Part shown: in pieces, positions 1-7,800 of the stretch
How the letters are laid out: every line of letters starts with the position of its first letter
Numbering within the stretch: the first letter of the stretch is position 1
Source: Legionella drozanskii LLAP-1
GTDB lineage: Bacteria > Pseudomonadota > Gammaproteobacteria > Legionellales > Legionellaceae
Assembly: GCF_001467585.1 (NCBI RefSeq)
Contig: NZ_LNXY01000020.1
Span: 452,466 to 495,334 of the forward strand
Direction of reading: 5' to 3'
DNA: 42,869 nucleotides
Program-made: the position numbers and the translations under genes
The notes under the pieces: model-generated
What the model was told of the DNA's origin: nothing
The model's input: only the letters and a program-made list of their open reading frames with translations
The model's database searches: none

Positions 1-44
1 ATCCCAGGCCAAGTTGCAGCTATTATAGGACAGTGAAGTTGACA

Positions 45-123
45 GGCATGATTATTCGCATAATATGCCACCGGCTAAAATAGCAAATTGCTGGCCGAAA
101 CCCCTGATTATTTCGATAATCAG
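45..123. repeat. Two adjacent hairpins downstream of brnTA
   Basis: Two inverted repeats lie close together. The first (45-69) pairs GGCAT-ATTAT with ATAAT-ATGCC around a TCGC loop, with one bulged G. The second (104-123) is a perfect 8-bp stem, CTGATTAT/ATAATCAG, around a TTCG loop. Neither is followed by a T run, so neither is a standard intrinsic terminator. They lie beyond the 3' end of the brnT-brnA transcript. Protein binding or mRNA stabilisation is possible; no function is shown. Confidence 0.5.
79..92 (-). promoter_or_regulatory. Isolated copy of the partition-site core motif
   Basis: The minus strand reads ATTTGCTATT within AGCAATTTGCTATT. This matches the ATTTGCTA core of the 25-unit array at 38829-39378 and of the palindromes at 40552-40632. 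It may be a stray binding site for the parB analogue. The motif is short and AT-rich, so chance occurrence is possible. Confidence 0.3.
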
Positions 124-179
124 ACCTAGCGTAACTATCTGATTATAAATCATAATTTTGATATTTTTACCATTGCCAT

Positions 180-201
180 AAAAAGTTAAATTTCACTTTT
201 T
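180..201 (-). terminator. Possible terminator after brnA
   Basis: AAAAAGT (180-186) and ACTTTTT (195-201) form a 7-bp inverted repeat with an 8-nt loop, 46 bases beyond the brnA stop. The stem has little GC, so termination would be weak. The structure is symmetrical and could act on either strand. Confidence 0.3.
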
Positions 202-246
202 GCTGTTTAATTTCTTAATCTGAATTAAAATTAAATCTAATAGCGC

Positions 247-474
247 CTAACACGTTCGGTGATCAAGTTTATCTGCTATCCAAAATTTTATTAGGGATTG
301 GCGTGACGTGCCTATTCTGTTAGCTTCTTTATCAAGCGACTCAATCATCCATTCAGGGAAATCCACATTGATTCGCTTAACATCTAATCCAGATCGTTTT
401 GCGGCCTTTAGATCTAACATGTCAGTTATATCTTCGCCAGAATCAAATTTGTCGTCAAATTCAGATGCTTTCAT
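247..474 (-). CDS. brnA: BrnA-type antitoxin
   Basis: A 75-aa protein that should neutralise the BrnT toxin encoded just upstream and repress their shared promoter. The C-terminal half has the ribbon-helix-helix pattern of BrnA/CopG proteins: a beta strand (VKRINVDFPEWMIESLD), then two helices with a G-T-S-R-Q turn near residues 55-59. The N-terminus is acidic and probably flexible, as expected for the toxin-binding part. It overlaps the 3' end of brnT by 14 bases. BrnT followed by BrnA is the standard order in this family, unlike many toxin-antitoxin systems. The pair would act as a plasmid addiction module. Confidence 0.85.
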   Translation of the reverse strand: MKASEFDDKFDSGEDITDMLDLKAAKRSGLDVKRINVDFPEWMIESLDKEANRIGTSRQSLIKFWIADKLDHRTC

Positions 475-724
475 AAAGCTCTACCTCCTCTTTTCTAGCC
501 CGCCTGACAGAAATAATTCTTATGTTTTTATTGCGGTACGTTACCACAGCAGACCAATGTTTCTCGCCAATTAACCCAATAATCAGAAATCTTGGCTCAT
601 CAGTATTTTTGGCCGGTATTTCTAATCGCATTGGGTCACACCATAAAAGCTTAGCCTCTTCGAAATCGATGCCGTGTTTTATCTTATTAGTGTTATTTTT
701 GTCGGTATCATATTCAAATATCAT
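461..724 (-). CDS. brnT: BrnT-type ribonuclease toxin
   Basis: An 87-aa protein of the BrnT family, RelE-fold ribonucleases that block translation when free of antitoxin. Family hallmarks are visible: the start MIFEYD, the K-HGI-FEEA motif at residues 17-25, a central strand (RFLIIGLIG), and the C-terminal I-RIISVRRA-K-E segment carrying the conserved arginines. Length is normal for the family. brnA follows with a 14-base overlap. No good Shine-Dalgarno lies before the ATG, and a strong -10 (TATAAT) is only 7 bases upstream of it, so the mRNA may be nearly leaderless. Confidence 0.9.
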   Translation of the reverse strand: MIFEYDTDKNNTNKIKHGIDFEEAKLLWCDPMRLEIPAKNTDEPRFLIIGLIGEKHWSAVVTYRNKNIRIISVRRARKEEVELYESI

Positions 725-730
725 TCCATA

Positions 731-759
731 ATTATACCTTTTATATGGTAATTTTGCAA
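731..759 (-). promoter_or_regulatory. brnTA promoter with operator-like dyad
   Basis: On the minus strand, TTGCAA (754-759) and a consensus TATAAT (731-736) are separated by exactly 17 bp. The spacer holds TACC-ATATAAAA-GGTA, a short dyad that could bind BrnA. The predicted start point falls at or next to the brnT ATG. BrnA autorepression is known for the family; this operator is an inference. Confidence 0.65.
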
Positions 760-1046
760 CTAAATCATATTAATTTGTTCTAGCTCAGGGAAAATAAGAT
801 TTAAGAGATTAAACTTTAAGAGTTTGGTTATAACTTTATTTTGTCGATAAGTTTACATACCTAACCCCTCAAAATTTTTAATGTTGCTGCCTGTTCAGCA
901 GTAAATTATTTGAATTAGCCCAACTTGCCAATCCTATCACAAAGAGAGGCTCAATCTAGCGCCCAGCTAATCATTTCACCGTTGCGCCACACTATCGTCA
1001 TTCTGCGAATCAACCCAGTGTGAAACTTACTTACTTGCTTGCTCTA
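760..1046. other. AT-rich spacer without recognised gene
   Basis: This interval separates the brnTA promoter from the next small operon, whose genes end here. I found no ORF with a convincing start, no RNA gene and no strong hairpin. Confidence 0.5.
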
Positions 1047-1253
1047 TCATGCTTCCACCCCGCGCGCTACCATCTCATCAATGTAATTAACACCTGTCAT
1101 CATTGCGCAATTGAATGTTTTCTTGTGTTCCCAGCCAGCTATCAACTCACCGCATGGTTTTTTTACATCAAGAATGTAATCGCCTTGCTTCATTTCGTAA
1201 ATGGTTATGTCAAATCCTTTATATTCTTTGTCACTTACGTTTGTGTATCTCAT
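1047..1253 (-). CDS. Small protein of unknown function (68 aa)
   Basis: I do not recognise this protein. It is a soluble 68-aa product with alternating charged and hydrophobic residues (KGFDITIYEMKQGDYILD), consistent with a small beta-rich fold. The start is supported by GGAG 8 bases upstream and by an ATGA overlap with the stop of the gene before it (1250-1471), so the two are probably translationally coupled. The lack of membrane or secretion signals suggests a cytoplasmic accessory protein. Confidence 0.6.
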   Translation of the reverse strand: MRYTNVSDKEYKGFDITIYEMKQGDYILDVKKPCGELIAGWEHKKTFNCAMMTGVNYIDEMVARGVEA

Positions 1254-1471
1254 GCTGAGGACTCCACACGATAAGAATTCCCTTTGAATTTAATCGTGCT
1301 ACCATCTAGAAACGCATAAATTTCTTGGTTATTCTCTTGGATGTGCGATATCGCAGCCGATTGAACCATATTGAGAAACTGCTCATTTGCTTCTGATGGA
1401 CAATCAAACTCACCATCATCAACCATCAAATCAAAATCATCAGAAATTTGCCACGCTATTGTACTTGCCAT
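1250..1471 (-). CDS. Small acidic protein of unknown function (73 aa)
   Basis: A 73-aa, strongly acidic protein with no family I can name. Its middle is predicted helical (EANEQFLNMVQSAAISHIQE) and its end looks beta-stranded. It overlaps the next gene (1047-1253) by 4 bases, forming a two-gene unit. Acidic, helical small proteins on plasmids are sometimes DNA mimics or anti-restriction factors, but nothing here shows that role. Confidence 0.55.
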   Translation of the reverse strand: MASTIAWQISDDFDLMVDDGEFDCPSEANEQFLNMVQSAAISHIQENNQEIYAFLDGSTIKFKGNSYRVESSA

Positions 1472-1573
1472 TCGTATTATCTCGTCTAGTTAAGTAACAC
1501 CATTAAAAAACAGTATATGTACTGTAAAGAGAGGATTAGCCCATCTCAGAACCAATCCTGTTCTATTGGGAGA

Positions 1574-1942
1574 TTATTCCCAAATAACCGTTTTCAAAAA
1601 GTCGTAATTCTCTTTGTATGCCTGAACCACATAATCTTGCTCGGCTGAGTCATCAAGCTGGTTCTCATAATATCTTATCAACTGCTCAACATGGTCACGA
1701 AATCCCAATGTATCGCGCGGGGCTAAATCTAGTCGGCACTCATATTCATTGCCATCATCAAACAGCACATTAACTTTAGTCTTGTAATATCCGCAATACT
1801 GCTCCATAGGTTGCATCTTACGGCCTTTGTGAATCGCAACAGCCTGAGCCTTACGCTCAAAATCTGCAAAAGGAATAAGCTCGTTATCTTTAAACTTGCT
1901 CGATTCACTCCAACGTACTTGTACCCATACCGGTTTGCTCAT
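1574..1942 (-). CDS. LPD25-like plasmid protein (122 aa)
   Basis: A 122-aa soluble protein with a strong Shine-Dalgarno (AAGGAG, 8 bases before the ATG). The central part, KTKVNVLFDDGNEYECRLDL (residues 54-73), has the K-F-DG--Y-RLDL pattern I associate with large-polyvalent-protein-associated domains of the LPD25 type, which occur on conjugative elements. This is pattern recognition, not an alignment. The C-terminus is helical and charged. It stands alone, 102 bp upstream of the two-gene unit below it. Function unknown. Confidence 0.6.
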   Translation of the reverse strand: MSKPVWVQVRWSESSKFKDNELIPFADFERKAQAVAIHKGRKMQPMEQYCGYYKTKVNVLFDDGNEYECRLDLAPRDTLGFRDHVEQLIRYYENQLDDSAEQDYVVQAYKENYDFLKTVIWE

Positions 1943-1987
1943 TCTAAATTCTCCTTTCTTATTCTAATCTAACTAGAAAGCTCACCA

Positions 1988-2143
1988 CTAAATGTGAATT
2001 AATAATTGTTTGATCTGGTTAAGCTCAGAGGATAGGCGGATGTAATCTGCTTCAAGAGTTTTAAGATAAACCTGTTTTCTTTTAGAATGATTAAGAAAGG
2101 ATTTGAAAGAATATAATAATTTTGATAGGTTATGCTTAGTCAT
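1988..2143 (-). CDS. Possible 51-aa basic helical protein
   Basis: A short reading frame coding for 51 residues, rich in Lys and Leu (SKLLYSFKSFLNHSKRKQVY, then LEADYIRLSSELNQIKQLL). The layout, a basic amphipathic start followed by an L-E-x-L-x-x-x-L helix, loosely recalls DUF3563/YjiS-like small proteins. A GAGAG stretch 6 bases before the ATG could serve as ribosome-binding site. Genuine expression is uncertain; the coherent helix pattern and lack of alternative content in the interval favour it. Confidence 0.4.
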   Translation of the reverse strand: MTKHNLSKLLYSFKSFLNHSKRKQVYLKTLEADYIRLSSELNQIKQLLIHI

Positions 2144-2386
2144 TTTCACTCTCGTAAGTGTTGGTGATTAGTGATATTAGACTGTTTCAGCAGTTTAATA
2201 TCACGACTTAACTACCCCTCTATAGTATCAATAATTCGCTAAAAATTCAATAATTTCCCTATGTTTTTATTCATTTTTTGGAATTATTTTATGATTAAAT
2301 TCCATTAATTTAAAATTAAAACGGATAAAATAATCTCTATTTTTTGGGGCAGGTTCGAGTTGTATTTTAACTCAATGAATGAATTA

Positions 2387-2593
2387 TTAAGCTTCAGCCA
2401 ATTCAAGAGAAATCTTTTTAAACGCATTGTCCAGAGCAGTTAAATCAAATTTGTTCAGGCCATGTTTATAAGCAAGTTCACCTATATCAATTTTTTGTTT
2501 TTCCTGAAGCTTGCTTAATTTCTTTTTTGCATCAGCTATGATATTGACTAATTCTTTTTCTTTGTCCGAAGCTGTTTTTTTTATTTTTGGCAT
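2387..2593 (-). CDS. Small TraD/TraC-type relaxosome accessory protein
   Basis: A 68-aa protein: a lysine-rich N-terminal coiled coil (residues 8-37) followed by IDIGELAYKHGLNKFDLTAL and a final helix. The 'x-GELAxKxGLxxxDxxAL' pattern fits the short TraD/TraC accessory proteins (PF06412-like) that sit beside oriT on many mobilisable plasmids; these are unrelated to the coupling protein TraD. Its place directly next to the proposed oriT region supports a relaxosome role. AGGA lies 7 bases before the ATG. The family assignment is tentative. Confidence 0.5.
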   Translation of the reverse strand: MPKIKKTASDKEKELVNIIADAKKKLSKLQEKQKIDIGELAYKHGLNKFDLTALDNAFKKISLELAEA

Positions 2594-2800
2594 TAGTGAA
2601 TCCTAGTAATTTAAAGTTATGTTCAATCGTATAAAACTGGAATAGTATATATAAAAATTGCGCTTTTAACATCCTTCTTATAGAAGGATAATGAAGAATT
2701 TTTCTATAACTGTTATTTTTATTCAATGGAAATATCACATTATTTTAACTATTTTTTAAAAAATTAATTTAAGTGTTTTGGATTATTAGGACAAATGAAA

Positions 2801-2834
2801 TTAATCAAAACCACGCCATTGAAAGGCGCGCTTA
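2801..2834. repeat. Imperfect direct repeat, copy 1
   Basis: The segment reads AATCAAAACCACGCCATTGA followed by AAGGCGCGCTTA. A similar segment (AATCACAAACGCGCCATTGA then GAGACGCTTA) lies at 3070-3102. About 25 of 33 positions agree. The repeats bracket about 240 bp that contain the inverted repeat at 2911-2935. Confidence 0.55.
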
Positions 2835-2910
2835 AAACTCGCATAGATGACTGAGCTTAAATAAAATCCATGTTCAACTCACCAAAGCAGATTTAAAATC
2901 AAAACAAGCA

Positions 2911-2935
2911 CATGCAGCCAATTTTATGCTGCATG
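2911..2935. repeat. 8-bp perfect inverted repeat
   Basis: CATGCAGC (2911-2918) and GCTGCATG (2928-2935) flank a 9-bp AT-rich spacer. It is a candidate relaxosome or hairpin element of oriT. Confidence 0.55.
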
Positions 2936-3069
2936 ATCTATGAAACATTCCACCTTAAGTTGATCACGTTTTTGTTCAGCAATCCATAAATCATTGAGCT
3001 TGCTGGTTTATCCAGTTTTCAGTAGAGGTGTTGAACGCGATACTCAATTCCTTTGGCAGTTTCAAATAA

Positions 3070-3102
3070 TTCAATCACAAACGCGCCATTGAGAGACGCT
3101 TA
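3070..3102. repeat. Imperfect direct repeat, copy 2
   Basis: Second copy of the repeat at 2801-2834. Read on the minus strand this area continues into a short open stretch (IELFETAKGIEYRVQHLY, then stop) that looks protein-like, so one or both copies may be the remains of a decayed gene. Confidence 0.5.
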
Positions 3103-3283
3103 GAAAAACCATAAATTCAAATCAAAAAGAAAAAATGAGATCTAAATACAAAATGAAATAGGATAGAAAATCAAAAGCAGCACACCCCTCGCAATGGTCA
3201 TTGCCTAAAATATTTCCTTTATTATTCATACAGTTAACCATGATTTGGCATTTTGAATTTGATTAGCACCTCAATTGCTCATG

Positions 3284-3403
3284 GGTGTTGATACACTCTT
3301 ATATATTAATCAATAAGTTAAAATAAATCAACACCTAATCCACACCTATTTATTGATATAAAAAAGCCTTTAAATAGCCAATAGACACCTATTCCACACC
3401 CAC
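3284..3403 (-). other. Candidate nic region of oriT
   Basis: GGTGTTGAT (3284-3292) and ATCAACACC (3327-3335) form a perfect 9-bp inverted repeat. Two direct repeats follow (3331-3348 and 3386-3403; 16 of 18 bases identical). On the minus strand the second reads GTGGGTGTGG (3403 to 3394), close to the F-plasmid nic context GTGGGGTGT/GG. The TraI encoded here is an F-like MOBF relaxase, so a similar nick site is expected. The exact position of nic is inferred. Confidence 0.45.
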
Positions 3404-3480
3404 TATTAAATGGTACAATTCTATAAAACCATTGAAAACAGACGTGCGGAATGTGCATTATCAGTTAAATAGAGGAATTT

Positions 3481-3849
3481 ATGCCCAAGGCTTATTGTTA
3501 TCTAAATCAAAAAACAATCGACCAGCTCGAATCAATAAAAAAAGATGAAGGACATGATTCATCATCTCAAACCATGAAAGAAATGATTGAATTAGGGATT
3601 AAGGTTTATCTCCATAACAAAGACAATCCAGCGGTGAGTGAGGATGAAAAAAGACGCTTGGAAAAAGAAGAGGAATTGAATCGGCAACACACAACGCATC
3701 TTTTAAGATTGCTTGCGGTCAGTGCGGATATTTTTCGTTGCGTTTACGATAAAAACAAACTGCCAGAAGGATCAATCAATGCAGATGATCATATCGCGGC
3801 ACTTAAGAAGAAAGTAGATAATTTTGTGGATGGCTATATTAATAACTAA
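3481..3849 (+). CDS. traM: TraM-like relaxosome DNA-binding protein
   Basis: A 122-aa protein laid out like F TraM: an N-terminal ribbon-helix-helix (MPKAYCYLNQKTIDQLESI, residues 1-19, then a helix ending at E-L-G-I-K-V-Y-L), a charged linker (residues 45-70), and C-terminal helices (ADIFRCVYDKN and AALKKKVDNFVDGY) matching the tetramerisation region. TraM binds sites at oriT and contacts the coupling protein TraD, linking relaxosome to transfer channel. AGAGGA lies 5 bases before the ATG. It is the only transfer gene here on the plus strand. Assignment rests on architecture and context. Confidence 0.55.
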   Translation: MPKAYCYLNQKTIDQLESIKKDEGHDSSSQTMKEMIELGIKVYLHNKDNPAVSEDEKRRLEKEEELNRQHTTHLLRLLAVSADIFRCVYDKNKLPEGSINADDHIAALKKKVDNFVDGYINN

Positions 3850-3900
3850 GTCATTATAATGATTCTGCGAGTTAATAAAATAGCAACTGAACTGTTTAAT

Positions 3901-3924
3901 AAGGGTTTCCATAGTGAAACCTTT
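3901..3924 (+). terminator. Terminator-like hairpin after the TraM-like gene
   Basis: AAGGGTTTC (3901-3909) pairs with GAAACCTTT (3916-3924), with one G-T pair and a 6-nt loop. GTGTTTTGT follows. It lies between two convergent genes and could terminate both, though the T run is short. Confidence 0.5.
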
Positions 3925-3945
3925 AAGTGTTTTGTCACGCATTAT

Positions 3946-4227
3946 TTAGTTTTTTAACAGCCTCATTTTTACTTGAAAACCTAAAATAAAAACTAAATGA
4001 AGAAATAATAATAGGATTGATAGTGCATAAAAAACTTCAATTTCACCACCATTTAAAAGCCCAATTTTTCTTGGTAAAAAGCTTAGCAAACTGTAAATTA
4101 GCATAATTGCTGATGCGAAAAATAAAGTGTATTTTGTATGGTTCTCATTGAGAAAAAGTCCTGATAAAGCGTAAATTAATGAAAATATAAATCCATATAT
4201 GCTGATAAAAAGATTAAAAATGGCCAA
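3946..4227 (-). CDS. Small membrane protein or remnant (93 aa)
   Basis: A 93-aa hydrophobic frame with three predicted membrane segments (about residues 5-25, 35-52 and 65-87). The only usable upstream start is TTG, since an in-frame TAG lies three codons before it; there is no ATG before the second membrane segment. It may therefore be a true gene with a TTG start or the remains of a longer one. It follows the 142-aa membrane protein by 47 bases. I do not recognise the family. Confidence 0.4.
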   Translation of the reverse strand: MAIFNLFISIYGFIFSLIYALSGLFLNENHTKYTLFFASAIMLIYSLLSFLPRKIGLLNGGEIEVFYALSILLLFLHLVFILGFQVKMRLLKN

Positions 4228-4274
4228 AAAGCTCTAAGATCACTATTATCCAAATCCATCATTAAAGATAAAAA

Positions 4275-4703
4275 TCATGCTAATAAAAATGATGTGGATA
4301 TCAGGAATAAATCAGTTTTAAAAGCCTCTTTTTTCGTCATTTCAGAACTGCTCAACAAGAAGACTTTATTGTTTTTATATGACCAATAAATGAATGCCAT
4401 CACCAAAGGAAACGTCATAAATACCCCTTCTAAAGGCACACTAAACTTATAGGTCTGATATTCCATGGTTAAGGTTCCTAATAGGTAACAGACAATAATT
4501 AGCCATGTGTATCTGTTGATTTTCTTTAAGCCTTTTATAATTTTTTTACAAAAAATCAACATAATAAAGAGAGCAAGAATAATGATAATAGGTACATCAA
4601 TGGGCACCGTCATTAAGAGCCGATTAAATACCCCATTCATCATAAAAAATGTACCGATTAAAGCGAAAATAAATGCAGTAAAAATATGAACTGTATCGCG
4701 CAT
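4275..4703 (-). CDS. Membrane protein of unknown function (142 aa)
   Basis: A 142-aa protein with four predicted membrane segments (about residues 5-27, 30-50, 65-80 and 90-108) and a short charged tail before a last hydrophobic stretch. Start chosen at MRDTVHIF because GAGG lies 6 bases before it; an ATG four codons upstream has no ribosome-binding site. It lies downstream of traI, where F carries traX and finO, but no specific similarity to TraX is visible. A role in surface exclusion or regulation would be a guess. Confidence 0.55.
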   Translation of the reverse strand: MRDTVHIFTAFIFALIGTFFMMNGVFNRLLMTVPIDVPIIIILALFIMLIFCKKIIKGLKKINRYTWLIIVCYLLGTLTMEYQTYKFSVPLEGVFMTFPLVMAFIYWSYKNNKVFLLSSSEMTKKEAFKTDLFLISTSFLLA

Positions 4704-4810
4704 AATAAACCTCATTTGATGTCAATTTGATCGATTAGTTGCATGATGAACTCCATGAGAATAGCTATTATTAATAGATCCTGAATAACATCAATCAACT
4801 CTCTTTAAGA

Positions 4811-7800
4811 CTAATAAATTTCCATTTCCTCACGTTGTAACGTTCTTATTTTTTCAATGGATTGATTTTTGTTTTCAGGTATTTCTATTTTTAATTGTCG
4901 TGAAATGTTCTCAAGACAATTCTTGATTTGGTCTTCATTCACATCGATTTTATTAGTGACTCCAAGTATTTTATCAATACTTACCGCTTTGTTTAATGTG
5001 TCAACAACCCCTTGTATTCCACTGGATTTATTCACATCATTAAAATCTTTTTCCCGTATTGGCATGGAAATTTCTACGGTCTTTCCATGCTTCTTTAATC
5101 GTTCAATAGTTAGAATAATTGCTTTGTCATCTTTAATAGGTTTGCCATCATTATCAAGACAAAGAACCACTTTATTCGTAAGTAACGCCATATCAATGTT
5201 AGGGAAGTTTTCCTTGCCAAGGGTGGCTATAACCCGTTCATTATGCACTGCATCTCGAACACTTAATCCTGTTACAACCCCTTCTGCAAGGTAGGTAACA
5301 CTTTCTTTTCCATGGCCTTCGCTTAAGATAACCCCAGAGCCTGCTTTTGAACCATAAGATTTCTTATCTTTCATTTTCATTATTGGTTTATTTGCTGTTT
5401 CTTTATCCAGGTATATTGCTTCTACAGCGACTATCTTATTGTCTTTGTCCCGGGCAATATTTAATAATGCCGGTCTGTAGGTTACTGCTTCACTTTTATG
5501 GGTATAGACATGAGGATGAAAACGAATATTCTCCCCAGAAATATTGTGAATTTTTCTTATTTCTTTCAAATATTTTTCTGCAATCGTGCCCATTATAGGC
5601 TTTGATTCACGCGCCAATTGCAAACCATAATCTTGGGTCTTACTCTTTTGATTATCTATTTTTTCTTTAAACTCACCAGGCTTTTTACTCATCACTTTAA
5701 TGCTTTCTTTTAAATCATCGCCTGTTACTTTTGCCGCATATTCAAGGCTTTCTTTAAAATTCAGATTCAATGTTTTTTGAATCAAATGAAGCATATTTCC
5801 TTTATCAAGGGTTTCAAAGTTATACCATGTCCCTCGTTTTTCCCCACTTAAACAAAAGCTTAAACTACCGTTTGTTCCGTAACGATATTCATTTTTTGAA
5901 GAAAGTGCTCTATTCGGTTCCCCGAGCAAGGACTCGATGACTAGTTCAGCATGATGCGATAAATTTTGGGCAATTACCTTTGCGTCATACTGGACTGCTT
6001 TTTCCTTTATTATGGGCGTGCTAGGTACAGTCTTTGGTATAACTGAGGGGTTTGTGACTGCCTTTGTTTTGATGTCTTTATTAAGGCGATTTAAAGCTTC
6101 CAAGGCTGAGGTTTTTTCTGGGGTAACACGCAGTTGTTTTTGCAATTTCTTATAGTTATCTGTGTAAATCATGGCATGCATTGAGCCACGCGTTGCCATG
6201 ATGTAGAACGAACGCAAATGATTTACTTTAGCATTTCTTGTTTCGGCAACTCCTATGACAAAAGGAGATGAGGCTCCCTGAATAGAATAACTGGTGGCCG
6301 TATAACTATAGTCCCAATGAGAATCCTTCATCTCCTTTTTGTGTAACACATGAGTTGCTCCACTGCTGTCTTTTACTGTAAAAGATTCATCCTGTACATC
6401 AGTTACTTGCGCCCGTTCATTAGCAAAACGCCCTAAAAGCTTATCAGATTTTTTAAAATGAATTTTTTCACCAACAGAGATTTTTCCTGGCTTTGATTGA
6501 AATAATTCGATTTTCCAATCCTTATTTTCTTTTTCAGGTACAAATACAGTTTTATTTCCTTTGATATCATTTAAAACCACTACTTTAGCTGATTCATCCA
6601 CAGAAACCACTTTGAAATATTGATCCCCCTTTTTTAAAAAATACTCCCCATCTTTTTTTAAACAGTCACGATAAGTTTCACAATAATAAAGCTCTGCGGT
6701 GGTGTAGTTCGTACTTAATAATCGAGGGAATGACTTATTTTCAGAGCCTAGAGAGGATTCTTCCATTAGAGCATCCCGTATAAGAGTGTTTGCAATCTCT
6801 CTTTTTTTGTTTTCATGAATAATAACAATGGTATTATCACGACAAGCAGGAGTACGGGATAAATAGTCCCCTACTGCCATTTCAATGGGGCTATTTTGCT
6901 TTAACTGCTGCAAAGGAGTCTCATTAGCCTCTTGTTTTGAAGGTACGAGTTGGTGCTCATCATCCTTTTTACCTGTTTCCATAACAGAGCATTTAATCTC
7001 ATAATAAGGACTGTCCTCTTTATTTCGTTCAATGGAAACTAAGGGTAGCGCTGCTAATTGAGCTAAAGCCTTGTCGGTATCCCCGCCAATTAAGGTTTCA
7101 ATGGCTTTTTTATAACCTACGACTTGCTGCCTTACCAGCTCATCCATAGTGGCCACGCGAATGCTGCCCTCCTGCATCAATATCTTACTTGGTTTTCCGC
7201 TCTCAATACTCTGATGTTGACTAATATCTCCCAGAAAAGCGCAACGGGCGCCCGAATCTTTAATTTTTTGGACTAAGCTTGCGCAGTCTCGATTGGATAC
7301 CATCGATGATTCATCGAGAAGTAGCAGTGAATTATTGGTTAATGTAGGCTCTTGTTCTTGTTCAATAAGAAAACTTTTTAGGGTTTGTGCCTGAATACCT
7401 AATGCTTTCATTTCCTTCACCGCCTGATGTGTTGGGGCTACTGCAACAATATCAAAGCCACCAGGTACCATTGATTTTGCATGCTCAATGGTATCAATGG
7501 CCGTACGATTCATGGTTGTTTTACCCGTTCCTGCATAGCCCTGAATCATAATGAATTGATCGGCTGTAGTTGTGATTAACTCACAAGCTTCTTTTTGTCC
7601 TTTTGTAAGATTCGCCTGTTCTAATTGACTACGTGCCTCATCATTACTCATCAACGGATTAAGCGTGTTAATACCTGCCCTAACGGTATTAATAATCGAT
7701 TCTTCAAAAGCCACCGCTTCTTTGGTGGTCAATAAATTCTGCTGTCCAGAAATTAAATCACCGCTTTTTATAACCTTATCTAACATACTATCCAATTCGT

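Larger units (their letters stand above)
2594..3480. other. 890-bp intergenic region, candidate oriT
   Basis: No convincing gene is seen here, but the stretch is rich in repeats: an imperfect direct repeat (2801-2834 and 3070-3102), an inverted repeat (2911-2935), another (3284-3335), and paired direct repeats with an F-nic-like sequence (3331-3403). It lies between a small relaxosome-type gene and a TraM-like gene, the usual setting of oriT in F-type plasmids. Transfer function is inferred. Confidence 0.5.

Noticed and set aside
2532-2738. 68-codon frame overlapping the small relaxosome gene
   Set aside because: It overlaps a better-supported gene in another frame, has no family features and no good start site.
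3946-4703. A single membrane protein split by a frameshift
   Set aside because: The frames are 47 bases apart with several stops between them, so one simple frameshift does not join them; kept as two entries with low confidence for the second.
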